From positions 1 to 13,848 of the forward strand of contig VGRA01000016.1 in the NCBI GenBank assembly GCA_016875515.1: a DNA stretch of 13,848 nucleotides. Direction: 5' to 3'. Positions 13,499 to 13,848 of the stretch are shown here, in pieces (the first letter of the stretch is position 1; each line of letters opens with the position of its first letter). The notes under the pieces were generated by a model that saw only the letters and a program-made list of their open reading frames with translations, had not been told where the DNA came from and ran no database searches. The stretch comes from Deltaproteobacteria bacterium. Lineage in GTDB: Bacteria > Myxococcota > Myxococcia > Myxococcales > Myxococcaceae. The translations under genes were made by a program, and so were the position numbers.

Positions 13499-13848
13499 TC
13501 AATTCCCCGACAGCAGCGCCTTGACCGTCCCGTAGTCCTGCGCGTGTACCGCGCCCACGCGCGCGCAGCGCAGGTTCCCGGCCGGGTCCACCACGAAGTG
13601 CAGGGGAATGGCCGAGTCCGGGTCCAGGCCCACGGCGGTGCCGAGCCACTGCTGGAAGTCCTCGGGCGACTTCGCCCACGTCACCGCGCCGGGGAGATTC
13701 TTGCCGAGCCACTCGCGGAGCTTCGGCTCTGCCGCCGTCTCGTCCACGCTCAGCAGTTCGAACGCAACCTGGACCCCCTCGCGGTTGAGTCCGTCCCGCC
13801 AGCGGCCCAAAAGCCCCATCTCCTCCACGCACGGCGAACACCAGGTGG
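13499..13848 (-). CDS. TlpA/redoxin-like thioredoxin-fold protein (N-terminus beyond right edge)
   Basis: The last 116 codons of a minus-strand gene are present. At the window edge the frame reads T-W-C-S-P-C-V-E-E-M-G, the W-C-x-x-C redox site of TlpA/ResA-type thioredoxins. Further on, A-I-P-L-H-F-V-V-D-P-A-G contains the cis-proline loop and the strand typical of the fold, and the chain ends with a helix (V-K-A-L-L-S-G-N). Members reduce disulfides outside the cytoplasm, often for cytochrome c maturation or copper handling. A signal peptide or lipobox would be in the missing part. The gene is convergent with the solute-binding-like gene, with only 12 bases between the stop codons, so the two transcripts must overlap or end within each other. 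Confidence 0.85.
   Translation of the reverse strand, partial: TWCSPCVEEMGLLGRWRDGLNREGVQVAFELLSVDETAAEPKLREWLGKNLPGAVTWAKSPEDFQQWLGTAVGLDPDSAIPLHFVVDPAGNLRCARVGAVHAQDYGTVKALLSGN

Noticed and set aside
1..13848. tRNA, rRNA, CRISPR array, insertion sequence or prophage
   Set aside because: No matching sequence structure, direct repeat array, transposase or integrase was found on either strand.

Overview
The window reads as GC-rich chromosomal DNA with almost every third codon position G or C and very little space between genes. The export linkers are of the Asp-Ala-Gly/Pro-Asp-Ala-Gly type (for example in the M1 peptidase), which are common in lipoproteins of Myxococcota. I therefore infer a myxobacterium-like host. 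No rRNA, tRNA, CRISPR array, insertion sequence or phage gene was seen.

Layout. Bases 1 to 1095 hold two broken genes placed back to back. On the minus strand is a flavin amine oxidase missing its FAD-binding N-terminus (its C-terminus runs off the left edge). On the plus strand is the last third of a class III adenylate/guanylate cyclase. Both lost their 5' ends at one point near base 804-811. From 11351 down to 1135 nine minus-strand genes follow one another: (1) a large fusion of an RnfD/UnbU-type membrane domain with FG-GAP repeats and an ASPIC/UnbV domain; (2) a six-helix membrane protein; (3) a GH3-family adenylating enzyme; (4) a Rieske oxygenase; (5) a nitroreductase; (6) a DsbA/FrnE-type thioredoxin-fold lipoprotein; (7) a DHFR/RibD-like reductase; (8) a small four-helix membrane protein; (9) an exported M1-type zinc metallopeptidase. 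Genes 1 to 4 are packed with 4-base GTGA overlaps or a 2-base gap, and gene 7 overlaps gene 6 in the same way.

From 11403 a divergent plus-strand pair begins after a 51-base intergenic region: a double-GNAT acyltransferase and an NMT1/SsuA-like solute-binding-fold protein without an export signal. The right edge holds the 3' part of a minus-strand TlpA-like thioredoxin.

How they may work together. The first four minus-strand genes look like one unit: a membrane redox protein with a large calcium-loop beta-propeller-like domain, a second multi-helix membrane protein, an enzyme that should activate a carboxylic acid as an adenylate, and an iron oxygenase. The nitroreductase lies 58 bases further on. 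UnbU and UnbV are otherwise known as separate accessory proteins of enediyne polyketide clusters; here they are fused and no polyketide synthase is visible. I regard this as a candidate undescribed small-molecule or membrane-redox system. The family assignments are supported by motifs in the sequence; the pathway itself is inference.
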